From assembly GCA_963601915.1 (NCBI GenBank), contig CAVCGL010000001.1, forward strand, positions 1-64,000: a stretch of DNA of 64,000 bases. Direction: 5' to 3'. Positions within the stretch are counted from its first letter, which is position 1; each line of letters opens with the position of its first letter. Source of the DNA: Butyricicoccus_A sp963601915. GTDB lineage: Bacteria; Bacillota; Clostridia; Oscillospirales; Butyricicoccaceae. Of this stretch, positions 50,531-59,939 are shown piece by piece. The notes under the pieces were generated by a model that was not told where the DNA came from, made no database searches, and was given only the letters and a program-made list of their open reading frames with translations. The position numbers and the translations under genes were made by a program.

Positions 50531-51699
50531 GACGGGTGATTTTTTCCGGCACCAGTGAGGGAAAGACGCTGTGTCAGCAGCTGGCGCAGGCAGGATTGCA
50601 GGCGGAAGTCTGTGTGGCGACAGAATACGGAAAAGAGGTCATGCCGGAACTCTCCGGCATCACAGTACATACCGGACGCATGACGACCCCACAAATGGCG
50701 GAATTTTTGCGCGGCGCAGAGATCGTCATTGATGCGACGCACCCATATGCTGTGGAAGTGAGCAAAAATATCCGCGTGGCATGTGCGCAGGTATCCTGCC
50801 GATATATTCGCCTGCTGCGACCCAAAACACAGGCGGAGGGCGCCGTGCATGTGCCGTCTGCCGAGGCGGCGGCGCAGGCTCTGTCTCAGACCGAAGGGGC
50901 TGTACTGCTGACGGTTGGTAGCAAAGAGCTGGCGTGCTTTACGGCAGTGGAAAATTATCAGGAGCGCCTGTGGCCGCGCGTACTGCCCGCGGCAAAATCG
51001 TTGGAAATTTGTCAGCAGCTTGGATTTCCGGCGGCACATTTGATTTTGATGCAGGGACCGTTTTCCACAGAGATGAATGTCGCCCTGATTCATGCTAGTT
51101 GTGCCAAATGGCTGGTGACGAAGGATACCGGCGTGGCGGGCGGCCTGCCGGAAAAATTGGCGGCGGCGAAGCAGTGCGGCTGCCGCGTGCTGCTCATTGA
51201 CCGACCGCAGGAGGACGGCATGACGCCAGACGCCGTGCGCGATTTGCTGATTGGCAGGAAGCCGCCGCGGTTTCCTCTGTTTGTCGATTTGACCGGCAGA
51301 CGATGTGTCGTTGTCGGCTGCGGCAATATTGGCGCGCACCGCGCTGAAGTTTTGCTACGATATGGCGCGGATGTCGTGGTTGTTGCGCCGGAAGGCGAAG
51401 CACCGGCGGGCGCAAAACACATCAGACGGGCGTTTACTCCGGAGGATGTGCGCGGCGCATTTCTGGTCACAGCTGCGACCGACAATCACGCGCTCAATCA
51501 CGAGATTTATGAATTGTGTCAGCAGGAAAATATTTTTGTCAGCACGGCGGATGATCGCAATGCCTGCTCGTTTTTCTTCCCTGCGGTTCGCACGGGAAAC
51601 GGGCTGTCTGTCGGCTTGGTGTCTGACGGCAGTGACCACAAAAAGACCGCTCGCACGGCAAAAAAAATAGAAGCAATACTCAAGGAGGAACAGGAATGA
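50527..51699 (+). CDS. cbiJ: Fusion of precorrin-6A reductase and precorrin-2 dehydrogenase (CbiJ-SirC)
   Basis: A 390-residue two-domain protein. Residues 1-245 are CbiJ/CobK-like: IFSGTSEGKTLCQQLAQAG, VIDATHPYAVEVSKNI, LLTVGSKELACF and TKDTGVAGGLPEKLAAAK. From about residue 249 there is a second Rossmann domain, FPLFVDLTGRRCVVVGCG, with ITAATDN-type NAD-site residues (VTAATDNHALN), as in SirC and the CysG/Met8 N-terminal domain. The first domain reduces the corrin; the second would oxidise precorrin-2 to sirohydrochlorin. The domains work at opposite ends of the ring-building pathway. It overlaps cbiH and hemC by four bases each. Confidence 0.88.
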   Translation: MRRVIFSGTSEGKTLCQQLAQAGLQAEVCVATEYGKEVMPELSGITVHTGRMTTPQMAEFLRGAEIVIDATHPYAVEVSKNIRVACAQVSCRYIRLLRPKTQAEGAVHVPSAEAAAQALSQTEGAVLLTVGSKELACFTAVENYQERLWPRVLPAAKSLEICQQLGFPAAHLILMQGPFSTEMNVALIHASCAKWLVTKDTGVAGGLPEKLAAAKQCGCRVLLIDRPQEDGMTPDAVRDLLIGRKPPRFPLFVDLTGRRCVVVGCGNIGAHRAEVLLRYGADVVVVAPEGEAPAGAKHIRRAFTPEDVRGAFLVTAATDNHALNHEIYELCQQENIFVSTADDRNACSFFFPAVRTGNGLSVGLVSDGSDHKKTARTAKKIEAILKEEQE

Positions 51700-52586
51700 A
51701 CCGAATCATTCGCGTGGGCAGCCGAGAATCCAAGCTCGCTGTCATTCAAAGTGAATTGGTTATCCAAGCCATTCGCGCCTGTGATCCCTCGATTCAGATA
51801 GAATTGGTCACCATGAAGACCACAGGAGATAAAATTTTAGACCGAACACTGGACAAGGTGGGCGGAAAAGGACTGTTTGTCAAGGAACTGGATCGCGCCC
51901 TGTTGGCAGGAGAGGTAGATCTCACGGTGCATTCCATGAAGGATCTTCCGACGCAGCTGCATCCGGATCTGCCGCTGGCGGCGGTATCCAGCCGTGAGAC
52001 ACCGTATGATGTTATGGTGCTGCCGAAGGGCTGCACGGAGTGGGATCAAAGCAAGCCGGTCGGCTGCGCGTCTGCGCGGCGCACGGTGCAGATACAGGCA
52101 CTGTATCCGCATATCACCGTCAAGCCGGTGCGCGGCAATATTCAGACGCGCCTGCGCAAGCTGGACAGCGGCGAATACGGCGCGCTGATTCTCGCGCAGG
52201 CGGGATTGCATCGGCTGGGATTAGATGACCGCATTTACCGCGTGTTCACGCCGGAAGAGCTGATTCCATCGGCGTGTCAAGGCGTGCTTGCTGTGCAGAC
52301 GAGAAAGGACTTTGACACAGCCTGTCTCAAAGGCTTCCATGATGCGGAGGCTTGGGACTGCGCTATGGCAGAACGCGCGTTTATTCGCGCTTTAGATGGC
52401 GGATGTTCGTCTCCGGTCGCGGCATTTGCCCAGCTCATTGACGCGGATACCATGCGTCTGACGGGATTGTATGTGTCTGAAGATCGGACACAGTCGGAAC
52501 GAAAAACCATCACCTGTCCGAGAGCACAGGCGGAAGCACGGGCGGCGCGGCTGGCGCAAGAGATGAAAGGAAATGAGTATGGGTAA
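51696..52586 (+). CDS. hemC: Porphobilinogen deaminase (hydroxymethylbilane synthase)
   Basis: A 296-residue enzyme that joins four porphobilinogens into hydroxymethylbilane. The dipyrromethane-cofactor Cys237 is in DGGCSSPVAAFAQ. The N-terminal RVGSRESKLAVIQSE and VHSMKDLPTQLHPDLP are standard. It overlaps its neighbours at both ends, and the bifunctional cobA-hemD that consumes its product comes next. Confidence 0.96.
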   Translation: MNRIIRVGSRESKLAVIQSELVIQAIRACDPSIQIELVTMKTTGDKILDRTLDKVGGKGLFVKELDRALLAGEVDLTVHSMKDLPTQLHPDLPLAAVSSRETPYDVMVLPKGCTEWDQSKPVGCASARRTVQIQALYPHITVKPVRGNIQTRLRKLDSGEYGALILAQAGLHRLGLDDRIYRVFTPEELIPSACQGVLAVQTRKDFDTACLKGFHDAEAWDCAMAERAFIRALDGGCSSPVAAFAQLIDADTMRLTGLYVSEDRTQSERKTITCPRAQAEARAARLAQEMKGNEYG

Positions 52587-54078
52587 GGTAACACTGGTCG
52601 GCGCGGGACCGGGAGATCCGGGACTGCTCACCGTCAAGGGCAGACAGGCGATTTTGGACGCGGAAGTGGTGGTCTATGACCGGCTGGTCGGACCGGAAAT
52701 TCTCGCGCTGATGCCGGATTCCGCCGAACAGATTGATGTCGGCAAAAAGAGCAATTGCCATCTGGTGCCGCAATGGCGTATCAATGAAATTTTGCTGGAA
52801 AAAGCACAGGAAGGCAAACGAGTCGTGCGCCTAAAGGGCGGAGACTGCTTTGTGTTTGGCCGCGGCGGCGAGGAACTGGAGCTGCTTGAGCAGCACGACA
52901 TTCCGTTTGAGGTTGTGCCGGGTGTGACCAGTGCGCTGTCTGTGCCGGCATATGCGGGCATTCCGGTCACGCATCGGGATTTTACCTCCTCTGTGCACAT
53001 CATCACCGGACACGCCAAGCAAAACGGGGAGCTCAATCTGGATTTTGAAGCACTTGTCCGACATAAGGGCACGCTGGTATTCTTGATGAGCGTCAGCAGT
53101 ACGCCGATGATTTTATCCGGCTTGATGCAGGCGGGCATGGCGGAAGAGATGCCCGCGGCGATGATTGAGCGCGGCACGCTGCCACATCAGCGCAAGCTGG
53201 TGGCAACCGTCGGCACGCTGTCTCAGCGGATGCAGGAGGAGCACATCGCCAGTCCGGCGATTTTGATTGTCGGCGCGGTTTGTGCGCTGTCCGATTCGTT
53301 TGACTGGTTCAGTCATACGCCGCTGCACGGCGTCACGGTTGCCGTTACGCGGCCGAAAAATCGTGCGGGTACACTGACGGAAAAGCTGCGCAAGCTCGGC
53401 GCACAGGTGATCTCCTATCCGTGCATTGAAACCAAGATCATTTGGCCGAATATGCCGGTTGTCGAAGCCCTCGCGTCGATAGACCAGTACAGCTGGCTGG
53501 TGCTCACCAGCCCGACCGGCGTGGAAACGCTGGCACAGCTTCTGGATGCGGCGGATATGGATATGCGCAATCTGGCACATATGAAGCTCGCTGTCATCGG
53601 CTCTGCCACCGCGAAAGCGCTCAAAGCACATGGAGCGCGGGCGGATTATATGCCGGCCATTTATGATTCGGTACATCTCGCAGAGGGACTTGTCCGTCTG
53701 GTCGGTGAGGGAGACCGCGTTTTGCTGCTGCGTGCGGCACAGGGCTCCTCAGAACTGCCGGTACAGCTGGGAGAGGCGTGCATTCCGTTTGACGATGTGC
53801 CGATTTATGAAACCTTGTATCACAATGAAAGCAGCGATGCCATGGCACAGCAGCTGGCTGCCGGTGAAATCAATTATGTCACCTTCACCAGTGCATCGAC
53901 GGTGCATGGCTTTGTCAATAGCTTGCCGAAGGGGACGGATTTTTCCGGCTTCCGCGCTCTGTGCATCGGCAGCATGACGGAACAGGCGGCAAAATCCGCC
54001 GGTATGCAAACAATCACAGCAAAGAGCGCAACCATCGACGCCATGCTGTCTCGACTTTTGGAGGAACAACAATTATGA
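52579..54078 (+). CDS. cobA: Fused uroporphyrinogen III methyltransferase and synthase (CobA-HemD)
   Basis: A 499-residue fusion. Residues 1-245 are the SUMT methyltransferase: VGAGPGDPGLLTVKG, VVRLKGGDCFVFGRGGEE and VVPGVTSALSVPAYAGIP. From about 252 (GVTVAVTRPKNRAGTL) there is a HemD-type uroporphyrinogen III synthase with VLTSPTGVETL and VTFTSASTVHGF. It makes uroporphyrinogen III and methylates it to precorrin-2. This fusion is known in several Firmicutes. AAGGAAATG precedes the preferred ATG, eight bases away; an earlier ATG lies at 52573. Confidence 0.93.
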   Translation: MGKVTLVGAGPGDPGLLTVKGRQAILDAEVVVYDRLVGPEILALMPDSAEQIDVGKKSNCHLVPQWRINEILLEKAQEGKRVVRLKGGDCFVFGRGGEELELLEQHDIPFEVVPGVTSALSVPAYAGIPVTHRDFTSSVHIITGHAKQNGELNLDFEALVRHKGTLVFLMSVSSTPMILSGLMQAGMAEEMPAAMIERGTLPHQRKLVATVGTLSQRMQEEHIASPAILIVGAVCALSDSFDWFSHTPLHGVTVAVTRPKNRAGTLTEKLRKLGAQVISYPCIETKIIWPNMPVVEALASIDQYSWLVLTSPTGVETLAQLLDAADMDMRNLAHMKLAVIGSATAKALKAHGARADYMPAIYDSVHLAEGLVRLVGEGDRVLLLRAAQGSSELPVQLGEACIPFDDVPIYETLYHNESSDAMAQQLAAGEINYVTFTSASTVHGFVNSLPKGTDFSGFRALCIGSMTEQAAKSAGMQTITAKSATIDAMLSRLLEEQQL

Positions 54079-55058
54079 ATTTAATCAATCGTCCGCGCAG
54101 ATTGCGCACCAGCCCGACCCTTCGCTCGATGATGCGGGAGACTCGCATGTCTCCGTCCAGCCTGATTTATCCGATTTTTGCGATTGAGGGCGAGAACATC
54201 AAAAATCCGATTGCATCGCTGCCGGGTCAGTTCCAGTGGTCTCCGGATTGTATCTGCGAAGCCATTGAGGAATGCATCGAAGCCGGAGTGGAAAAGGTCA
54301 TGCTGTTCGGACTTCCGGCACATAAGGACGAAATCGGTTCCGGTGCTTGGGCAGAGGATGGCATTGTGCAGCAGGCAATCCGCGCCATCAAGGAAAAGTA
54401 TCCGGATTTTTATGTGATTACCGATGTCTGCATGTGCGAGTATACCTCGCATGGTCACTGCGGCATTCTGTGCGATCACTATGTGGACAATGATAAGACG
54501 CTGGAATGCCTGGCGAAGATTGCGCTGTCTCATGCACAGGCGGGTGCCGATATGGTCGCGCCGTCCGATATGATGGACGGCCGTGTCGCTGCGATTCGCA
54601 AGATTCTCGATGACAATGGCTTTATCAATATTCCGATTATGGCGTACTCGGCCAAGTATGCCTCGGCATTTTACGGCCCGTTCCGCGACGCCGCAGGCTC
54701 TGCGCCGTCGTTTGGCGACAGAAAGTCGTATCAGATGGACCCGCACAACAGCCGCGAAGCCATGCTGGAATGCCAGCTGGATATTCAGGAGGGCGCGGAC
54801 ATCATCATGGTCAAGCCTGCACTCAGCTATCTGGACGTCATTGTCAAGGCGAAGGAACGCTTTGATGTACCGCTTGCTGCGTATTCTGTCAGCGGCGAAT
54901 ACGCCATGATTAAGGCGGCAGCAGCGGCAGATCTCGTGGATGAGTACCGCATTATGTGTGAGTCTGCGCTGAGCATTTACCGTGCCGGTGCGGAAATTTT
55001 GATTACCTACTATGCCAAGGAGTTGGCACAGGCTATGAAGAAGGGAGATATTGGCTGA
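54075..55058 (+). CDS. hemB: Porphobilinogen synthase (delta-aminolevulinate dehydratase)
   Basis: A 327-residue enzyme condensing two 5-aminolevulinates. Active-site zinc ligands Cys119, Cys121 and Cys129 are present (DVCMCEYTSHGHCG), so it is the zinc-dependent type. The Schiff-base lysines sit in YSAKYASAFYGPFRDA and IMVKPALSYLDVI. GGAGGAA precedes the ATG, which overlaps the cobA-hemD stop. It is followed by hemL with a one-base overlap. Confidence 0.96.
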   Translation: MNLINRPRRLRTSPTLRSMMRETRMSPSSLIYPIFAIEGENIKNPIASLPGQFQWSPDCICEAIEECIEAGVEKVMLFGLPAHKDEIGSGAWAEDGIVQQAIRAIKEKYPDFYVITDVCMCEYTSHGHCGILCDHYVDNDKTLECLAKIALSHAQAGADMVAPSDMMDGRVAAIRKILDDNGFINIPIMAYSAKYASAFYGPFRDAAGSAPSFGDRKSYQMDPHNSREAMLECQLDIQEGADIIMVKPALSYLDVIVKAKERFDVPLAAYSVSGEYAMIKAAAAADLVDEYRIMCESALSIYRAGAEILITYYAKELAQAMKKGDIG

Positions 55059-56347
55059 TGGATACCTCGGAAAAGCTGTTTGAACAGGCGCAAAAGGTTA
55101 TGCCGGGCGGTGTCAACAGCCCGGTGCGCGCCTATCGTGCCGTCGGCATGACACCGCGCTTTATTCAGTCTGCAAAGGGCGCTTATGTCACGGATGTAGA
55201 CGGTGTAGAATACATTGATTACGTGGGTTCTTGGGGACCGATGATTTTGGGACATGCCAACCCACAGGTGCTTCGCGCCGTAGAGCAGACCATGAAGAAC
55301 GGCCTGAGCTTTGGCGCACCGACCGAGCGCGAGACGGATCTGGCGAATCTGGTTGTCTCTATGGTGCCGAATATTGAGATGGTTCGCATGGTAAATTCCG
55401 GCACAGAAGCGGTGATGAGTGCGGTTCGTGTGGCGCGCGGTGCAACCGGAAAAGATAAGATTATCAAGTTCGAGGGATGCTATCACGGCCATTCGGATGC
55501 CATGCTCGTCAAAGCCGGTTCCGGTGCTCTGACCGGCGGCAGACCGGATTCTGCCGGTGTTCCGGCGGCAGTGGCAGGGGACACACTGACGGCGACATAT
55601 AACGATTTGGACAGTGTAGAGCGCCTGCTGCAAGCCAACAAGGAACAGGTGGCAGCAGTGATTGTCGAGCCGGTAGCTGCCAATATGGGCGTTGTACCAC
55701 CGGCAGAGGGATTTTTGGAAGGCCTGCGCGCACTGTGTGACGAATATCATGCGCTGTTAATTTTTGATGAAGTCATCACAGGATTCCGTCTGGCACGCGG
55801 CGGCGCACAGGAATATTTTGGCGTCAAGGCAGATCTCGTGACCTTTGGCAAGATTATCGGCGGCGGTATGCCGGTTGGCGCCTTTGCGGGAAGCCGTGAG
55901 CTGATGGAGCAGGTTGCTCCGACCGGCCCGATTTATCAGGCAGGTACTCTGTCCGGCAATCCGGTGGCGATGGCGGCGGGCATCACGCAGCTGACCTACC
56001 TCAATGAGCATCCGGAAGTATATACGAAGATTGAAGAAAACACGACTTGGCTGGCCAATCAGCTGCGCGAGCTGGAAGAAACCTATCACGCAGGAACAAC
56101 GGTCAATCAGATCGGCTCGCTTCTCAGCGTGTTCTTCACCGAACAGCCGGTGACCAATTTTGCCGGTGCAAAATCCAGCGACGTGGCACGATACGCAGAG
56201 TATTTCCGTCATATGCTGGCGCAGAAGATTTATTTGGCTCCGGCACAGTTTGAAGCTATGTTTGTCGGCAATGCACACACGCAGGCGGATCTGGATGCAA
56301 CAGTAGCTGCTGCGAAAAAGACGCTGGCTGCCATGGCAAACGCATGA
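55058..56347 (+). CDS. hemL: Glutamate-1-semialdehyde 2,1-aminomutase
   Basis: A 429-residue PLP enzyme converting glutamate-1-semialdehyde to 5-aminolevulinate, the step between hemA and hemB. Lys265 in VTFGKIIGGGMPVGAF binds PLP; MVNSGTEAVMSAVRVARG and FDEVITGFR are conserved. With hemA, hemB, hemC and cobA-hemD it completes the route to precorrin-2 within one operon. It overlaps hemB by one base and cbiET by four. Confidence 0.96.
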   Translation: MDTSEKLFEQAQKVMPGGVNSPVRAYRAVGMTPRFIQSAKGAYVTDVDGVEYIDYVGSWGPMILGHANPQVLRAVEQTMKNGLSFGAPTERETDLANLVVSMVPNIEMVRMVNSGTEAVMSAVRVARGATGKDKIIKFEGCYHGHSDAMLVKAGSGALTGGRPDSAGVPAAVAGDTLTATYNDLDSVERLLQANKEQVAAVIVEPVAANMGVVPPAEGFLEGLRALCDEYHALLIFDEVITGFRLARGGAQEYFGVKADLVTFGKIIGGGMPVGAFAGSRELMEQVAPTGPIYQAGTLSGNPVAMAAGITQLTYLNEHPEVYTKIEENTTWLANQLRELEETYHAGTTVNQIGSLLSVFFTEQPVTNFAGAKSSDVARYAEYFRHMLAQKIYLAPAQFEAMFVGNAHTQADLDATVAAAKKTLAAMANA

Positions 56348-57528
56348 ACAGGTATTTCTTGATCGGTGCCGGTATGGGCACAGAGCCAATGCTCACGGAG
56401 CAGGCGCGGCAAGCCATATGCAGCGCGGATATTGTGCTGTCCACCGGCAGATTGGCGGATGGTCTGGCAGCTGTCCGCGCAGATATGCAAACGCTGGCGT
56501 TTTCTCAGCTGGCACAGCGGGCACAAGAGAGCACGGGAACCGTTGCGATTTTACTCAGCGGGGATACCGGTTTTTACAGCGCGGCGAAGTCGCTGACGGA
56601 AAAACTGCGCGGCAGCGGCACGGTGGAAATCCTGCCGGGCATCAGCAGCATCCAGCTGTTTTGCGCGCGGTTTCACACCTCGTATGATGATGCCGTCCTG
56701 CTCAGTTTGCACGGACGTTCCGGCGCGCTGCTGGCGCCTGTCAGCTATAACCGGAAGGTCATCATGCTCACGGGCGGCGAAAACAAGGCGCATGTGCTGT
56801 GTCAGCGCCTTGCCGACGCGGGACTGACGCATGTCACGGTGTCTGTCGCGGAAAATCTTGGCGCAGATACCGAGCGATTGATTTCCAGCACGCCGGAACA
56901 GCTGGCGCGCGAGCAGTTTGGCGATTTGTGTGTGCTGATGACGCAAAACGAGCACCCGACAGACAGCAGTCACGCGCTGCGCGATGGTGATTTCGTGCGC
57001 GGAGAGGTGCCGATGACCAAACAAGAGGTGCGCTGGCTGGCGAGCAGTCTGCTGTCCGTCAAGCCGGATGAAATTGTCTATGACATCGGCGCAGGCACCG
57101 GTTCCGTCACGATGGAGCTGGCGCGGCACGCCACGCGCGGCATGGTCTATGCCGTGGAGTGCAAGCCGGAGGCCGTCGAACTGCTGCACCGCAATCGCGT
57201 GCACACAGGCTGCTATAATACGCAGATTGTACAGGCGATGGCACCGGACGGCTTGGAGCAGCTGCCAACGCCGGACTGTGCGTTTATCGGCGGCAGTCGC
57301 GGCAATATGGCAGAGATTGTCTGTGCACTAAAGCAAAAGAATCCTAAAATCCGTATCGTCATCACGGCGATTGCGCTGGAAAGTCTGCATGAGGCGATAG
57401 GAGCGCTGGAGAGCAACGGCTTTGCGACAGAAGTGTCTTGTGTCAATGTTTCGCGGGCGAAGAAGATCGCACGCTATCACATGATGACGGCACAGAATCC
57501 GGTCTATCTGATTGGAGGCAATGTATGA
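56344..57528 (+). CDS. cbiET: Fused CbiE-CbiT: cobalt-precorrin-7 C5 / -6B C15 methyltransferase
   Basis: A 394-residue fusion. Residues 1-205 are the corrin-methyltransferase-like CbiE (FLIGAGMGTEPMLTEQA, LSGDTGFYSAAKSL). From about residue 224 (MTKQEVRWLASSLL) there is a Rossmann SAM-dependent CbiT with VYDIGAGTGSVTMELA. CbiE methylates C5, and CbiT methylates C15 with decarboxylation. The fusion is called CobL in aerobic species and is also common in anaerobes. It overlaps hemL and cbiA. Confidence 0.94.
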   Translation: MNRYFLIGAGMGTEPMLTEQARQAICSADIVLSTGRLADGLAAVRADMQTLAFSQLAQRAQESTGTVAILLSGDTGFYSAAKSLTEKLRGSGTVEILPGISSIQLFCARFHTSYDDAVLLSLHGRSGALLAPVSYNRKVIMLTGGENKAHVLCQRLADAGLTHVTVSVAENLGADTERLISSTPEQLAREQFGDLCVLMTQNEHPTDSSHALRDGDFVRGEVPMTKQEVRWLASSLLSVKPDEIVYDIGAGTGSVTMELARHATRGMVYAVECKPEAVELLHRNRVHTGCYNTQIVQAMAPDGLEQLPTPDCAFIGGSRGNMAEIVCALKQKNPKIRIVITAIALESLHEAIGALESNGFATEVSCVNVSRAKKIARYHMMTAQNPVYLIGGNV

Positions 57529-58877
57529 GCGCGCGTGCGCCGCGGCTGGTCATCGGCGGCACGGGGAGCGGCTGCGGAAAGACGACAATCACCTGCGCCT
57601 TGTTACAGGCGTTTGTCGAACAAGGCTTGGATACGGCTGCCTTCAAATGCGGACCGGATTACATTGATCCGATGTTTCACAGCCGGATTATTGGTGCGCG
57701 CTCGCGCAATCTGGATGCGTTTTTGTGCGGGCGGGAACAGGTTCCCGCCCTGCTGCAACACAGTGCGGGACGCGATATTTCCGTGATAGAAGGTGTCATG
57801 GGATACTATGACGGTCTTGCCGGAACGAGCAGTGAAAACTCGACGGCAGACATTGCGCGGCTCACGCAGTCTCCGACGGTGCTTGTCGTTTCGGCAAAGG
57901 GCATGTCGCTGACCATTGCGGCGCTGCTGCGCGGATTGCTGCAATTTGAGCACAACACCATTCGCGGCGTCATTTTAAATGGAATTTCTCCGATGATGAC
58001 GGATTATTACGCGAATATTATCGAGCAAAACACCGGTTTGCCTGTTTTGGGCGCGATGCCGAACGATCCGGTCTGTGCGGTGGAAAGCCGCCATTTGGGC
58101 TTGGTCACCGCGGCGGAAATCAAGGATCTCAAGCAAAAAATGCAGACACTCGCGCAGCACGCGCGCGACGGCTTGCAGCTGGATGCGCTGCTTGCTTTGG
58201 CTCGCACTGCGCCGGAGCTGCAGGAGCAGCTGCCGCCGGTTCCGTCTTGCGGGACTGGACTGCGCATCGGCATTGCCCGCGACGAGGCGTTTTGCTTTGA
58301 CTATGCGGACAGTCTGGAGGTATTGACGCGCATGGGCGCACAGCTTGTGCCGTTCTCTCCGCTGCACGATGCGCAGTTGCCGGAGAGACTGGACGGTCTG
58401 TATCTGTGCGGCGGGTATCCGGAACTGTACGCCCAGCAGCTGGGAGCCAATCGCTCTATGCTGACGGATATTCACGCAGCGATTACAAACAAGATGCCGA
58501 CCATTGCGGAATGCGGTGGCTTTTTGCTGCTGCATCAAACGCTGACCGGTGTGCCGATGGCAAATATCTGCGGCGGCGCAGCGGAAATGGGAAAACGGCT
58601 GAAACAATTTGGATATGTCACGCTGACAGCAAAGAAAGATTCTCTGCTGTGCTGCAAGGGCGAGATGTTGACCGCGCATGAATTTCATTATGCGCAGAGC
58701 ACCGAGCAGGGCGCGGACTTTTCCGCGAGCAAGCCGCTGAGAAACCGTGGCTGGCAGTGCATTCATGCTTCGGATACGCTGCACGCGGGCTATCCGCATT
58801 TGCATTTTGTGGGCAATGTTTCGGCAGCGCAGCGATTTTTACAGGCATGTCAGACCTATCATCGGGAGGTGAAATGA
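57525..58877 (+). CDS. cbiA: Cobyrinate a,c-diamide synthase
   Basis: A 450-residue ATP-dependent glutamine amidotransferase. The N-terminal P-loop is VIGGTGSGCGKTTITCALL; DYIDPMFH and IEGVMGYYDGL are typical. The C-terminal class I GATase-like domain starts near 245, with LYLCGGYPELYA and the cysteine nucleophile in IAECGGFLLLHQ. It amidates the a and c side chains. GGAGG precedes the ATG at 57525. Its partner for the remaining amidations, CbiP, begins at 63606. Confidence 0.94.
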   Translation: MSARAPRLVIGGTGSGCGKTTITCALLQAFVEQGLDTAAFKCGPDYIDPMFHSRIIGARSRNLDAFLCGREQVPALLQHSAGRDISVIEGVMGYYDGLAGTSSENSTADIARLTQSPTVLVVSAKGMSLTIAALLRGLLQFEHNTIRGVILNGISPMMTDYYANIIEQNTGLPVLGAMPNDPVCAVESRHLGLVTAAEIKDLKQKMQTLAQHARDGLQLDALLALARTAPELQEQLPPVPSCGTGLRIGIARDEAFCFDYADSLEVLTRMGAQLVPFSPLHDAQLPERLDGLYLCGGYPELYAQQLGANRSMLTDIHAAITNKMPTIAECGGFLLLHQTLTGVPMANICGGAAEMGKRLKQFGYVTLTAKKDSLLCCKGEMLTAHEFHYAQSTEQGADFSASKPLRNRGWQCIHASDTLHAGYPHLHFVGNVSAAQRFLQACQTYHREVK

Positions 58878-59935
58878 TGACACTGGAACAAGTATTGGAA
58901 CAAATTCCGCCATTAGATGCAGAGGCGATGGCGCGGGCAAAGCACCATTGGGATGCGCTCGCCAAGCCGCTGCATGGATTGGGGGATTTAGAGGATACAC
59001 TCGTCAAAATTGCGGGCATTCGCCGCACACCGGTTATGGATTTGCGCAGAAAAGCCGTAGTCGTTCTGTGCGCGGATAACGGCGTGGTAGAAGAGGGCAT
59101 TTCTCAGTCGGGACAGGATGTCACGCAGATTATCACAGAAAATTTGGGCAAGGGAACGTCTACCGTGTGCCATATGGCACGTGCCGCCGGAGCGGATGTC
59201 ATTCCGGTGGATATTGGTGTAGCGAGTGAGGTGCACAGCCGCGGGGTGCTGCATCGGAAAATCGCGTATGGCACGAAGAACTTTGCCAAACAGCCGGCAA
59301 TGACCCGCGCGCAGGCGGTACAGGCTATCGGTGTCGGCATAGAGATTGCTTTGCTGTGCCGGGAACAAGGCTATGATGTTATTGCAACCGGCGAAATGGG
59401 CATCGGCAACACGACATCGACGGCGGCAGTCACGGCAGCACTGCTTCATGCGCCGGTAGAGCTGGTCACAGGACGCGGTGCGGGATTGTCTTCAGAAGGT
59501 CTCGTGCGCAAGATTCAGGTGGTCACACGCGCATTGGAACAATGGCAGCCGGATCAGCACGACCCGATTGACATTTTGAGCAAAGTCGGCGGCTATGATA
59601 TTTGTGGTCTGACCGGCTTGTTTTTGGGCGGTGCGCTGTGCGGCCTGCCGATGATTCTGGACGGTGTCATTTCTGCCGCAGCGGCGCTGTGTGCGGTGCG
59701 GCTGTGCCCAACGGTGCGCGAGTATCTGATTGCTTCGCATCATACGGCAGAGCCTGCGGGCGTACTGCTCGAACAGGCGTTGGGTGTAAAGCCGATGATT
59801 GACGCCAATATGGCTTTAGGCGAAGGCACCGGTGCTGTGCTGCTGTTTGGTATGCTGGATGCGGCGGCTTCGCTGTACACCAATGGCAATACGTTCGATG
59901 ACAGCAACATCGAGGCGTATCAGCCGCTTTCTTGA
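58877..59935 (+). CDS. cobT: Nicotinate-nucleotide:dimethylbenzimidazole phosphoribosyltransferase
   Basis: A 352-residue enzyme that activates the lower-ligand base as its riboside phosphate. The catalytic Glu316 is in MALGEGTGAVLLFGML; ADNGVVEEGISQSGQDVT and ATGEMGIGNTTSTAAV are conserved. Two adjacent ATGs exist at 58874 and 58877; GGGAGGTG spacing favours the second. It overlaps cbiA. No base-synthesis genes for dimethylbenzimidazole are seen, so the lower ligand could be another base. Confidence 0.95.
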   Translation: MTLEQVLEQIPPLDAEAMARAKHHWDALAKPLHGLGDLEDTLVKIAGIRRTPVMDLRRKAVVVLCADNGVVEEGISQSGQDVTQIITENLGKGTSTVCHMARAAGADVIPVDIGVASEVHSRGVLHRKIAYGTKNFAKQPAMTRAQAVQAIGVGIEIALLCREQGYDVIATGEMGIGNTTSTAAVTAALLHAPVELVTGRGAGLSSEGLVRKIQVVTRALEQWQPDQHDPIDILSKVGGYDICGLTGLFLGGALCGLPMILDGVISAAAALCAVRLCPTVREYLIASHHTAEPAGVLLEQALGVKPMIDANMALGEGTGAVLLFGMLDAAASLYTNGNTFDDSNIEAYQPLS

Positions 59936-59939
59936 GCCG

